NCBI GenBank assembly: GCA_035719105.1
Contig: DASTGN010000001.1
Location: forward strand, 62,001 to 126,000
Direction of reading: 5' to 3'
Origin: UBA8389 sp035719105
GTDB taxonomy: Bacteria > Bacteroidota > Bacteroidia > Bacteroidales > UBA1402
Length of the DNA stretch: 64,000 bases
Below the pieces are notes generated by a model. The model worked only from the letters and a program-made list of their open reading frames with translations, was not told the origin of the DNA and ran no database searches. Below, in pieces: positions 8,812 to 15,640 of this stretch (position 1 is the stretch's first letter; each line of letters opens with the position of its first letter). The position numbers were made by a program, and so were the translations under genes.

Positions 8812-10230
8812 TTATAATGCCACTTTGTAAACCCTATCTGCAATCTTTACAATATAATTTTGCCCTGTTTTGACCTTGATTCTACTCTCATAATCAGTTG
8901 AGATTGATGAAAAGATAAGTTGCCCCATAATTGAATAAATTCTTATTGTCTTGCCTGAGTTTTGTCCTTTTACAACAATGACATCTTGATCTGTGAATAT
9001 TATTTCTTTTTTTACATTAATGGTATTATTGGAATTTTCAACTTCTTCAATAATATTTGTAAAATCGCCCCACATATCTGATAACCAATATGCGGAATAT
9101 GTTCCTTTGGGAACATATAATTTACAAGTAGTTTTAATGACGTCTTTAAAGACACTAGCGTCACATTTTAATGGTGTTTGAATGTTACAATGAATTTCAA
9201 TTAATTTATAGCAACTTGAAAATGCACCATATCCAATATTCGTAACATTTTTGGGAATTGTTATTGATCTTAAGTTGCTTTGATAAAAGGCTTGTACCCC
9301 GATTGATGTAACACTTTCTGGAAGGACAACGTTTGGTAAATTAGTTTGATAAAAGGCTTCTCTTTCAATTGTTGTTACACTATTGGGTATAGTAATATAT
9401 GATAATGATTGACACCCACTAAACGACGATTGAGGGATAATTTTCACTCCATAAGGTAGAGTAATTGAATATATATTTGAACCTTGGAAAGCATTTGGAT
9501 CTATTGTTTTTACGCCATTCGGTATTGTATATATTTCTGATTTTGCATTTGGATATGCAATAATATTCACACCTTCTTTGTCAAAAAGTACTCCATCAAT
9601 TGTTTTATAATATTGATTTCCTTCTTCGGTTTTAAATGAATTAATTTTTTTACAATTTAGAAAAGCACTACCCTCAATCTTCACAACATTTTTAGGTATT
9701 GTAAATGAGTTTAAAGAAGTGCATCCAGAAAAAGCATAATAACTTATTTTTAAAACACTTGTTGGAATTGTTATGGATGTCAAACCTGTGCAACCCGAAA
9801 ATGCTCCACCATCAATTATGAGGATATTATTGGGTAGTATTATAGTTGATAGTGCTTTACAATCTTTAAAAAAATTTGCACCTATGGTGTCTTTTGAACA
9901 TAAATATGGATAGTAATTACTTGAACGATAATAGACCTCTCCTGAACAGATATTGGCGTTTGACATATCTAATTTTGATAGCTTGCCAGTAGTGATTGCA
10001 CCAAGTCCATCTCTACCAGCCATTTCTCTAATACAATTAATGTCACTGCCATTCAAATTTCCAGATATTGTAAGGTCTGTAATTAAATACAATTTATTCA
10101 CATTTATCATAGATCTTAATGTTCCTGCCGTTTGAACATTTAGTGAAATAGCTACTTCTTGTGCAGCTATATAATTATTGAAGAGTGAAAGAGCAAAAAG
10201 CATAACTAATAAAAGTCTTGTGTTTCTCAT
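8812..10230 (-). CDS. BspA-like LRR surface protein with T9SS tail
   Basis: The 472-residue protein starts with a signal peptide (hydrophobic residues about 5-20, ending A-A-Q). Residues about 110-350 contain repeats of the BspA/LRR_5 type, with recurring I-x-I-P-x-x-V-x-x-I and A-F-x-x-C-x-x-L. About 70 C-terminal residues resemble a type IX secretion sorting domain (I-Y-S-I-M-G-Q followed by strands and a basic end). It should therefore be exported across the outer membrane and anchored or released by T9SS. BspA-like LRR proteins often mediate adhesion. It is unusual as cargo of a tRNA-integrated element. A promoter and two dyads lie upstream, next to a divergent XRE regulator. Confidence 0.8.
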   Translation of the reverse strand: MRNTRLLLVMLFALSLFNNYIAAQEVAISLNVQTAGTLRSMINVNKLYLITDLTISGNLNGSDINCIREMAGRDGLGAITTGKLSKLDMSNANICSGEVYYRSSNYYPYLCSKDTIGANFFKDCKALSTIILPNNILIIDGGAFSGCTGLTSITIPTSVLKISYYAFSGCTSLNSFTIPKNVVKIEGSAFLNCKKINSFKTEEGNQYYKTIDGVLFDKEGVNIIAYPNAKSEIYTIPNGVKTIDPNAFQGSNIYSITLPYGVKIIPQSSFSGCQSLSYITIPNSVTTIEREAFYQTNLPNVVLPESVTSIGVQAFYQSNLRSITIPKNVTNIGYGAFSSCYKLIEIHCNIQTPLKCDASVFKDVIKTTCKLYVPKGTYSAYWLSDMWGDFTNIIEEVENSNNTINVKKEIIFTDQDVIVVKGQNSGKTIRIYSIMGQLIFSSISTDYESRIKVKTGQNYIVKIADRVYKVAL

Positions 10231-10314
10231 AACATATTAATTAAGCATTGATTTATAGGCTTACTAAGCTACAAATTTTAATTTATTAATATTTAAAAAT
10301 CCAACATTTTGTTT

Positions 10315-10332
10315 GTTATCATTAATGATAAC
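10315..10332. promoter_or_regulatory. Perfect 18-bp palindromic operator candidate
   Basis: GTTATCATTAATGATAAC is a perfect inverted repeat. It lies in the divergent region between the LRR gene (minus) and the XRE gene (plus), immediately downstream of a minus-strand -7 element and so over the expected transcription start. A repressor bound here would block the LRR promoter. The XRE protein next door is the obvious candidate. Confidence 0.6.
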
Positions 10333-10339
10333 CGCTTCG

Positions 10340-10347
10340 CAAAGGTA
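10340..10347 (-). promoter_or_regulatory. -7 element for the LRR gene
   Basis: On the minus strand this reads TACCTTTG, a full match to TAnnTTTG. The predicted start would fall at about 10333, inside the perfect palindrome, with a leader of about 100 nt. The -33 region coincides with the second dyad. Confidence 0.45.
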
Positions 10348-10360
10348 AAACTTTTTCTTT

Positions 10361-10378
10361 GTTATCATAATTGACAAC
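10361..10378. promoter_or_regulatory. Second, imperfect dyad related to the palindrome
   Basis: GTTATCATAATTGACAAC shares the GTTATCA half site with the perfect palindrome 46 bp away (centre to centre) and has three mismatched pairs. It ends 7 bp before the preferred XRE start at 10386 and overlaps the -33 area of the minus-strand promoter. It is therefore suited to autoregulation of the XRE gene. Confidence 0.5.
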
Positions 10379-10385
10379 AGGAAAA

Positions 10386-10601
10386 ATGACTGCTCAGGAA
10401 TTCAATATTTTAGTTGGACTAAGAATTAGATCCATAAGAGAAAGCAAAGAACTTTCTCAGCAGGATTTAGCAGCTAAATGCAATTTTGAAAAGTCAAATA
10501 TGTCAAGGATTGAAGCAGGTAGGACAAATCTGACTTTAAAAACACTTTTTATTATAAGTAATGCCCTATCTATATCAGCCAAGGAATTGCTTGATATATA
10601 G
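10386..10601 (+). CDS. Small XRE-family helix-turn-helix regulator
   Basis: The 71-residue protein is little more than one Cro/C1-type helix-turn-helix: an I-R-x-I-R-E-S-K-x-L-S-Q-x-x-L-A scaffold, a recognition-helix region K-S-N-M-S-R-I-E-A-G-R, and the closing L-x-I-S-A-K-E-L-L. I chose the ATG at 10386 because the alternative TTG at 10371 lies inside a dyad. Proteins of this size usually act as dimeric repressors. It probably binds the two dyads upstream and controls itself and the divergent LRR gene. The downstream integrase is on the opposite strand. Confidence 0.85.
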   Translation: MTAQEFNILVGLRIRSIRESKELSQQDLAAKCNFEKSNMSRIEAGRTNLTLKTLFIISNALSISAKELLDI

Positions 10602-10645
10602 GATATTAAAATCAATTTATTGAAAGTTTCCAACAATTCACATTT

Positions 10646-11854
10646 TCAAATAAGATTCTTCATTGCTTCGTCCATCTGCCCATTATCAAAACTATCAAGG
10701 TATATTTGAGTAGTTGCCAAATCTGAATGTCCCAAAGCCTCACTAATTATGGGGATGCTGACACCTGACTTTTTTAGGACGGTTGCAAAGGAATGCCTAG
10801 CAACATAGGTTGTTAGATTTACTTTGATGCCAACGGTTTCAGCAATTGTTTTAAGTTCAATATCAATCTTATAAAGTAGATTGTGAATTCGTATAAGTTT
10901 CTGCTTTTCAGTTAAATGGGTTTTAATATCAAGGATTGGAAACACAAAATTGTTTGAACGATTCTGAGCGTATTTATTAAGGATTACTTTGGCCTCTGGT
11001 AGTAGTTGAATGCTGATGAGTTTGTGCGTTTTGTGTCTTATATAGGAAAGCCTATTTTCAACGACGTTTTCAGCCTTTAAATGCGCTATATCAACAAAGT
11101 TTATTCCACCACATAAATAACTGAACACAAAAATATCTCTTGCAAAAAGTTGTTTGGAATCAGTCAGTTTTACGGATTTGAGTTTCCCAATATCTTCCTT
11201 ACTGATTGCACGCTTCTTTGTGGTTGTGTCAAACTTGCTAATCTTATAATTATCAAAAGGATAATAGCTTTTATTTACACATTTCAGCTCAATTGCTTTG
11301 TTGTATATGGCTCTCAAAGTGCGAAACTGAACACTTATGGTTGTTCCTATATTACCACGCTTTAGAAGCCACTTCTCATAGCTATTTAACCATGCAACAT
11401 CAATTTCAGAGAACAGAAAATCCAAATTGCCGTTGGTAAATGCTTTCAATGAATTATTAGAAGCGGTATAGAAACGCCAATTTCCGTACTTGCCTCCTTG
11501 ATCCATTTCTTTGAGCAGTTTCTTGTAGAAATCGCCTACCGTGTAGATCGTAACTTGTTTGTCTTTTTGGGTTACATGTGATTGGGCGGTGTAGTCTTTG
11601 TTTTCTACATTCAATTCAAGTATCTGCTTGCGAACCTTCTCTAGATTCGTGCTGATAACGCTTTCAATAAACTCACGATTGGGACAATTCCGCTTAGGTT
11701 TTTCCTTCTCAAAGTCCCAATTTTTGGGATTTACGGAGATTTTTAGACTTTGGTATTTCTTTTTACCGCTTTTGCAGATGCGTAACATCAAAGGATGTTC
11801 GCCATTTGATAGAGTTTTAGACCTGTAACAGAGTACGTTAACTGTTGCATTCAT
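10646..11854 (-). CDS. int: Tyrosine recombinase (element integrase)
   Basis: This is a Bacteroidota-type tyrosine recombinase of about 402 residues. It has an N-terminal arm-binding domain (N-V-L-C-Y-R-S-K-T-L), a SAM-like core-binding domain and a C-terminal catalytic domain. Visible catalytic elements are the beta-hairpin lysine (R-H-K-T-H-K), A-R-H-S-F-A-T (second Arg and His), L-G-H-S and the tyrosine in T-Q-I-Y-L. At the first-arginine position the sequence reads C-G-G-I-N-F, so Arg I appears to be absent, as known for IntDOT-like enzymes. I start it at ATG 11852-11854. The longer frame adds a 33-residue hydrophobic/basic extension that crosses a tandem repeat and is unlikely to be translated. 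It lies directly beside tRNA-Ser, its likely target. Confidence 0.88.
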   Translation of the reverse strand: MNATVNVLCYRSKTLSNGEHPLMLRICKSGKKKYQSLKISVNPKNWDFEKEKPKRNCPNREFIESVISTNLEKVRKQILELNVENKDYTAQSHVTQKDKQVTIYTVGDFYKKLLKEMDQGGKYGNWRFYTASNNSLKAFTNGNLDFLFSEIDVAWLNSYEKWLLKRGNIGTTISVQFRTLRAIYNKAIELKCVNKSYYPFDNYKISKFDTTTKKRAISKEDIGKLKSVKLTDSKQLFARDIFVFSYLCGGINFVDIAHLKAENVVENRLSYIRHKTHKLISIQLLPEAKVILNKYAQNRSNNFVFPILDIKTHLTEKQKLIRIHNLLYKIDIELKTIAETVGIKVNLTTYVARHSFATVLKKSGVSIPIISEALGHSDLATTQIYLDSFDNGQMDEAMKNLI

Positions 11855-11862
11855 AATGGTTT

Positions 11863-11886
11863 TTGGTTTAACTCTTGGTTTAACTC
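11863..11886. repeat. Tandem 12-bp direct repeat upstream of int
   Basis: TTGGTTTAACTC occurs twice without a gap, followed at 11888 by a partial inverted relative (GAGGTTAAA). It lies between the integrase start and the tRNA, where arm-type integrase sites are expected. This is a candidate integrase- or excisionase-binding site. Confidence 0.55.
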
Positions 11887-11984
11887 TGAGGTTAAATCCA
11901 ACGAAAACCAGTGCAATCAGGAGCAATCTGAAACAATATAAAACAAAAAACACAGCTCCAATTGCTTGAAACTGTGTGGTTTAG

Positions 11985-12072
11985 CGGAGAAAGCGGGATT
12001 CGAACCCGCGGTACCCTTTAGAGGTACACACGCTTTCCAGGCGTGCCTCTTCAACCACTCGAGCATCTCTCC
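11985..12072 (-). tRNA. tRNA-Ser (anticodon GGA)
   Basis: An 88-nt cloverleaf is readable on the minus strand. The acceptor stem GGAGAGA pairs with TTTCTCC, the anticodon loop is CTGGAAA with anticodon GGA, the variable arm is long as in serine tRNAs, and the T arm has GGTTCGAATCC. The discriminator is G and CCA is not encoded. The element's integrase lies beyond its 3' end, so this tRNA is the likely attachment site and its 3' end is probably the att core. Confidence 0.93.
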
Positions 12073-12086
12073 TTTAAATGCGGATG

Positions 12087-12116
12087 CAAAAGTAGGAAAA
12101 AAATGGGAATGGGCAA
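12087..12116 (-). promoter_or_regulatory. Promoter of tRNA-Ser
   Basis: On the minus strand TTG (12114-12116), a 19-bp spacer and TACTTTTG (12087-12094) match the Bacteroidota promoter. The start would fall a few bases before the mature tRNA 5' end at 12072. Confidence 0.55.
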
Positions 12117-12159
12117 GGCGTTGGTGGAAGTTTCTGAAAAAAAGGCTGGGAAAAAAGGA

Positions 12160-12951
12160 CTAGGAAAGAAGGGATAGCGCAGTGGCCGTGGTGATGTCGG
12201 CAATTTCGGTAGGAGAGAGGCTATAAATTTCAGCCAATTTGGCGACGACCAGGGGGATGTGTTTGGGTTCGTTGCGTTTGCCGCGGAAGGGAACGGGGGT
12301 GAGGAAGGGGGCGTCGGTTTCGGTGACCAGACTGGACAAGGGGATTTGAGAAAGGAATTTGGCCTGTAAAGAGTTTTTGTAGGTGATGGTACCGTTGATT
12401 CCTAACAAAAATCCCTCTGAGGTGAGTTCAAGGGCTTGGTCGAGGGTGCCGGCGAAGGAGTGGAAGATGGCTTTAAGTCCGCGGCCGTAGTAGGGGCGGA
12501 TGAGGGGCATGATCTGATCGAAGGCTTCGCGGACGTGGATGAGGGCGGGTAGATTGCGGGAATGGGCCCAGTCGAGTTGGGTCAGCAAGGCGTCTTGTTG
12601 CTGGGTGAAGTAGGTTTTGTCCCAGTAGAGGTCAAGGCCGATTTCGCCTATGCCAGTGTACGAGTTGAGCGGTGTTCCTGAGGTAAGGGCACTGTGGATG
12701 AGAGAGAGTTGTTGGTTGTAGTCTTCTCGAACATCGCATGGGTGGAGGCCGGCGAAAAAGCGGAGGGTCGGCATGGAGCCTGAATTGGACACAGATGCGT
12801 GAGCGCGCACGGATTCCATGGCGCTGAGGCTGTCGAAGTCGATACCGGGAAGCCAGATTTGGTCGACACCGGCGGTGTAAGCGTCGGAAAGTACGGTGCC
12901 CAGGTCGTCGGTGAAGTCAGGGAGATAGATGTGGGCGTGGGTGTCAATCAT
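12160..12951 (-). CDS. tatD: TatD family metal-dependent hydrolase/DNase
   Basis: The 263-residue protein is a full-length TatD family TIM-barrel hydrolase. Metal ligands of the family are visible: H5 and H7 in T-H-A-H, E103 in G-E-I-G-L-D, H139, H164 and D213 in E-T-D-A-P. TatD proteins are 3'-5' exonucleases acting on DNA, and sometimes act in tRNA quality control or deacylation. It is the last gene of a minus-strand operon and overlaps the unknown upstream gene by 4 bp (ATGA). Confidence 0.93.
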   Translation of the reverse strand: MIDTHAHIYLPDFTDDLGTVLSDAYTAGVDQIWLPGIDFDSLSAMESVRAHASVSNSGSMPTLRFFAGLHPCDVREDYNQQLSLIHSALTSGTPLNSYTGIGEIGLDLYWDKTYFTQQQDALLTQLDWAHSRNLPALIHVREAFDQIMPLIRPYYGRGLKAIFHSFAGTLDQALELTSEGFLLGINGTITYKNSLQAKFLSQIPLSSLVTETDAPFLTPVPFRGKRNEPKHIPLVVAKLAEIYSLSPTEIADITTATALSLLS

Positions 12952-13643
12952 TCAGTTTGCTCGTTTTTCCTAAAATAATACCGTAGGCCGTAAGCTTCGC
13001 ATTTTTCGCGTCGAATAGGTTCGGGTAGTTGTTTGAAGTAATCTTCCACCTGGTTCCAAATGTCGAGGATAATCGCGTCGGCGGTTTTACGGAGGGTAGC
13101 AATGTTTTCCAACGTGCGGTTGGTGGAGCGCTGATAGGTTTTCTGGGAGATGCCACCATCCTTAAAGATGTCGAAGTGGACGCGGACTTTCGCAATGGCG
13201 GGGTTGTAAATGGGGGCGCCACCCATGCGGATGCGTTCCTGCTCACCGGCGATGATGCGTTCGCCCCAATTCAGGAGAGCCGATTCGGTGCTGAGGTCAG
13301 GGACGGTCAAGTTGTTGATGTCGAGACCATAAAGACGTTTGAGCTCGGGTTTGATTTCATTGCGAATGACACAGAAATTCAACACTTGGATGAAGTGTGA
13401 AATGTACAACCTGGCCATTTTGATTTGATTCTGATATTTTTTACCAGCGGCTACTTGTTTTTCGAGACACATCATGTACTCGTGGTGAGCGGCTTCGAAA
13501 GCAGGCAAAAATGTTTCGGCTTCGTTTTTGGTTTTGATGGAAAATGCCAGGTCGGGGACGTTGGTGCGGCTGCATTGTTCGATGGCAGTTTGCAAAGAGC
13601 GAATTCTGGCCTGGTCGGTGTTTGGCAATCGTCTGTAAGGCAT
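12948..13643 (-). CDS. Conserved hypothetical protein upstream of tatD
   Basis: I do not recognise this 231-residue protein. It is soluble, rich in charged residues and predicted mainly helical, with no signal peptide. A segment around residues 70-130 (A-R-L-Y-I-S-H-F-I-Q-V-L-N) looks like amphipathic helices, and the C-terminal part has further helices and aromatic residues. Its stop overlaps the tatD start by 4 bp, and it begins 18 bp after the polyprenyl synthetase stop. The three are almost certainly co-transcribed and translationally coupled. Confidence 0.8.
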   Translation of the reverse strand: MPYRRLPNTDQARIRSLQTAIEQCSRTNVPDLAFSIKTKNEAETFLPAFEAAHHEYMMCLEKQVAAGKKYQNQIKMARLYISHFIQVLNFCVIRNEIKPELKRLYGLDINNLTVPDLSTESALLNWGERIIAGEQERIRMGGAPIYNPAIAKVRVHFDIFKDGGISQKTYQRSTNRTLENIATLRKTADAIILDIWNQVEDYFKQLPEPIRREKCEAYGLRYYFRKNEQTE

Positions 13644-13662
13644 TGAAAATAAGGTTTTAGGG

Positions 13663-14637
13663 CTATTTGTCGCGATCGGTCAGCTCATTGGCGAGCTGGA
13701 TGAGGTTAGCCTTACGGCTTTCGGGAACGGATACTTGAGCAAGTGCCTCAAAGGCTTTTTTCTGGTGTTTTTCCATTTCAAGGATGCACAACTCCTTGAT
13801 ATTTAATTTGTTGTAGATATTTGTAACAGCGGTAATCTTAAGTTCTTCGGGGCGGTTGTTGTCCGAAAGCCAGCTGTCGAGTGTGGCTCGGGTGGCAGGG
13901 TCGGCTTTGTCAAGCGCGTTGATGAGCATGAAGGTCTTTTTATTGCAGGCAATATCGCCACCGATGCGTTTGCCAAAGGTTTCAGAACAACCGTAGACAT
14001 CGAGCAGGTCGTCTTTGAGCTGGAAAGCAAGGCCGGTGCTTAGACCAAAGTCATAGAGCAGGTCGGCATCTTTGGAATTCGCTCCACCGGCGATGGCGCC
14101 CATTTTCAGGCTGGCAGCCAAGAGAACGGCGGTTTTTAAACGAATCATGTTCATGTATTCGGCCACGGAAACGCTGGGTTGGGTTTCGAAATCCATATCA
14201 AATTGCTGGCCTTCACAAACTTCGATGGCTGTTTGGCTAAAGAGCGGCAAGCAGGCTTTGACGTATTCGATGGGAGCAGTTCCCAGTATTTGGTAAGCTA
14301 AGATCTGCATGGCATCGCCAGATAGGATGGCCACGTTTTCGTCCCATTTGATGTGCACACAATCCATGTTGCGGCGGGTTGGCGCCTTGTCCATGATGTC
14401 GTCGTGCAAGAGAGTGAAATTGTGGAAAACTTCGAGGGCGAGTGCCGGAATGAGCGCTTTGTCGGGTTCGTCCGAGAAAAGCTCGCAAGCCATGAGGCAC
14501 ATGGTTGGACGAATTCGTTTGCCTCCCATGGAAAGTACATACCGAATGGGATCGTATAGTTTGGAAGGAGCTTTATCAAGGGGGAGTTCATCGAGGGCTT
14601 GATTGAACAGCTTCAAGAGTTCATCCGATGTTTTCAT
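13663..14637 (-). CDS. Polyprenyl (isoprenoid) diphosphate synthase
   Basis: The 324-residue trans-prenyltransferase condenses isopentenyl diphosphate with an allylic diphosphate. The first aspartate motif is D79-D80-I-M-D83 followed by R-R, the second is D209-D210-L-L-D213, and G-G-K-R-I-R-P near residue 40 binds the diphosphate. Bulky F72 and F75 lie before the first motif, which usually favours medium-length products such as farnesyl or geranylgeranyl diphosphate. The exact chain length cannot be read from sequence. It heads the operon with the 231-aa protein and tatD. Confidence 0.92.
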   Translation of the reverse strand: MKTSDELLKLFNQALDELPLDKAPSKLYDPIRYVLSMGGKRIRPTMCLMACELFSDEPDKALIPALALEVFHNFTLLHDDIMDKAPTRRNMDCVHIKWDENVAILSGDAMQILAYQILGTAPIEYVKACLPLFSQTAIEVCEGQQFDMDFETQPSVSVAEYMNMIRLKTAVLLAASLKMGAIAGGANSKDADLLYDFGLSTGLAFQLKDDLLDVYGCSETFGKRIGGDIACNKKTFMLINALDKADPATRATLDSWLSDNNRPEELKITAVTNIYNKLNIKELCILEMEKHQKKAFEALAQVSVPESRKANLIQLANELTDRDK

Positions 14638-14651
14638 GCAGTTATTTTTTC

Positions 14652-14682
14652 CAAAAATACGTTTTCATTTGCTGGAAAACAA
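14652..14682 (-). promoter_or_regulatory. Promoter of the polyprenyl synthetase-tatD operon
   Basis: On the minus strand TTG (14680-14682), a 20-bp spacer and TATTTTTG (14652-14659) fit the Bacteroidota consensus. The predicted start would give a leader of under 10 nt before the ATG at 14637. Confidence 0.5.
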
Positions 14683-14773
14683 TTTTTACGAAAAAAATTA
14701 TTTTTAAAGGATTTCCCATGAATAGCTTGCGAAGACTTTACCCGAGTTATTCGGGCAATATCCGTCGGACTTT

Positions 14774-15565
14774 TTACTTCAACCGAAAGTTGATGGGCAA
14801 AATGTATTTGACGCGAATGGGTTTGCCTTGCTTTCGTGCCGGAATCCATTTGGGGAGCGATTGAATGACACGCAAAGCTTCGCGGTCGAACATCGGGATA
14901 TCTGGTTGCATGACAAAGGGTTGTTTGACCGAACCGTCTTTTTCGATGAAAAAGCAGCAAATCACGGTTTTTTCCATCTTTTTTTCCTTGGCCAGGTAGG
15001 GATAGCGGAGAATTTTTCCCAGGAATTCCATCAAACCTGCTTCACCACCCGGAAAGGAAGGCATGACATCCACCACGGTGTACAATTGGTTGTCGACGGG
15101 GGCGGGTTCCTCCTTGGCTGGGTCCTTTTTGTCTTCGACCGGCTTCTCGTCTTGCATCAATTCCTCCAAATAAGGATCGTTTTCAATTGGGGTGGAAGTG
15201 ATGATATCGAGCATGTTGGATTTGATGGTCTGTGCCATTTCCTCCTTTGGAGTAACAGAGGGAGCAGCATCGGTTTGAACCGGAATGACAGGTTTTTTCA
15301 GTTCGGGAAGCATGTTTTCATCCATAATGGCGTCCAAAAGTTGGTACTGGTCCACCATGACGGATTCTTCCTGCTGCTGATATCTGTTATAGAGAATGTT
15401 ATCTACGAGGATGGGAATAGCCACCGCGAATGAAAAGAAAATCAACACAATGATGAACGCCCATAAATGTCGACGCACGGCTGTCCTTCGCATCACATAG
15501 GCCCCGTAAGCCTTGTTCCGGCCTTCGAAAATTAGGTCGCACCATTCGCTGGAATAGAGATTCAT
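14774..15565 (-). CDS. tonB: TonB-type energy transducer
   Basis: With the ATG at 15563-15565 the protein has 263 residues and begins with the Bacteroidota TonB segment F-E-G-R-N-K-A-Y-G-A-Y. One transmembrane helix follows (about 37-57), then a periplasmic linker rich in E, P and K, and a TonB C-terminal domain (M-P-S-F-P-G-G near 170 to the end, with Y-P and W-I-P-A). It would couple proton motive force to TonB-dependent outer membrane transporters. The upstream 25 residues of the longer frame are not conserved in such proteins and cross the promoter region. It is divergent from porQ. Confidence 0.88.
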   Translation of the reverse strand: MNLYSSEWCDLIFEGRNKAYGAYVMRRTAVRRHLWAFIIVLIFFSFAVAIPILVDNILYNRYQQQEESVMVDQYQLLDAIMDENMLPELKKPVIPVQTDAAPSVTPKEEMAQTIKSNMLDIITSTPIENDPYLEELMQDEKPVEDKKDPAKEEPAPVDNQLYTVVDVMPSFPGGEAGLMEFLGKILRYPYLAKEKKMEKTVICCFFIEKDGSVKQPFVMQPDIPMFDREALRVIQSLPKWIPARKQGKPIRVKYILPINFRLK

Positions 15566-15624
15566 CGTATTATTAACAACAAACAGGTTTAAAATCCGTT
15601 TTACAAAAGTACTCGAAAAATCTG

Positions 15625-15632
15625 TATCTTTG
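15625..15632 (+). promoter_or_regulatory. -7 element of the porQ operon
   Basis: TATCTTTG is a perfect TAnnTTTG match 8 bp before the ATG at 15641, so the leader is very short. On the other strand, CAAAAGTA at 15604-15611 gives a -7 for tonB. The region is a compact divergent promoter. Confidence 0.5.
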
Positions 15633-15640
15633 TACATCAA

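Larger units (their letters stand above)
1..11995. mobile_element. Right end of an integrative element in tRNA-Ser
   Basis: The stretch left of the tRNA-Ser gene is much richer in A and T than the rest of the window. It carries a tyrosine recombinase next to the tRNA 3' end, an XRE regulator, a defence-type STAND NTPase and several accessory genes. That is the usual layout of a tRNA-targeted integrative element in Bacteroidota. The right junction should lie within or just after the 3' end of the tRNA (about 11985-12005). The left end and the second att copy are outside the window. No conjugation (Tra), relaxase or phage structural gene is visible here, so I cannot say whether it is an ICE, a mobilizable island or a satellite. 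Confidence 0.7.

Noticed and set aside
10371..10385. TTG start giving five extra residues on the XRE protein
   Set aside because: The TTG lies inside a dyad and the ATG at 10386 starts the conserved part; no support for the longer form.
11855..11953. 33-residue N-terminal extension of the integrase
   Set aside because: Hydrophobic/basic, crosses a tandem DNA repeat, and the arm-binding domain begins cleanly at the ATG at 11854.
11966..12163. 65-aa plus-strand reading frame next to the integrase
   Set aside because: It runs antisense through the tRNA-Ser gene; its A-G-F-E-P-A-V-P segment is the well-known spurious translation of tRNA sequence.
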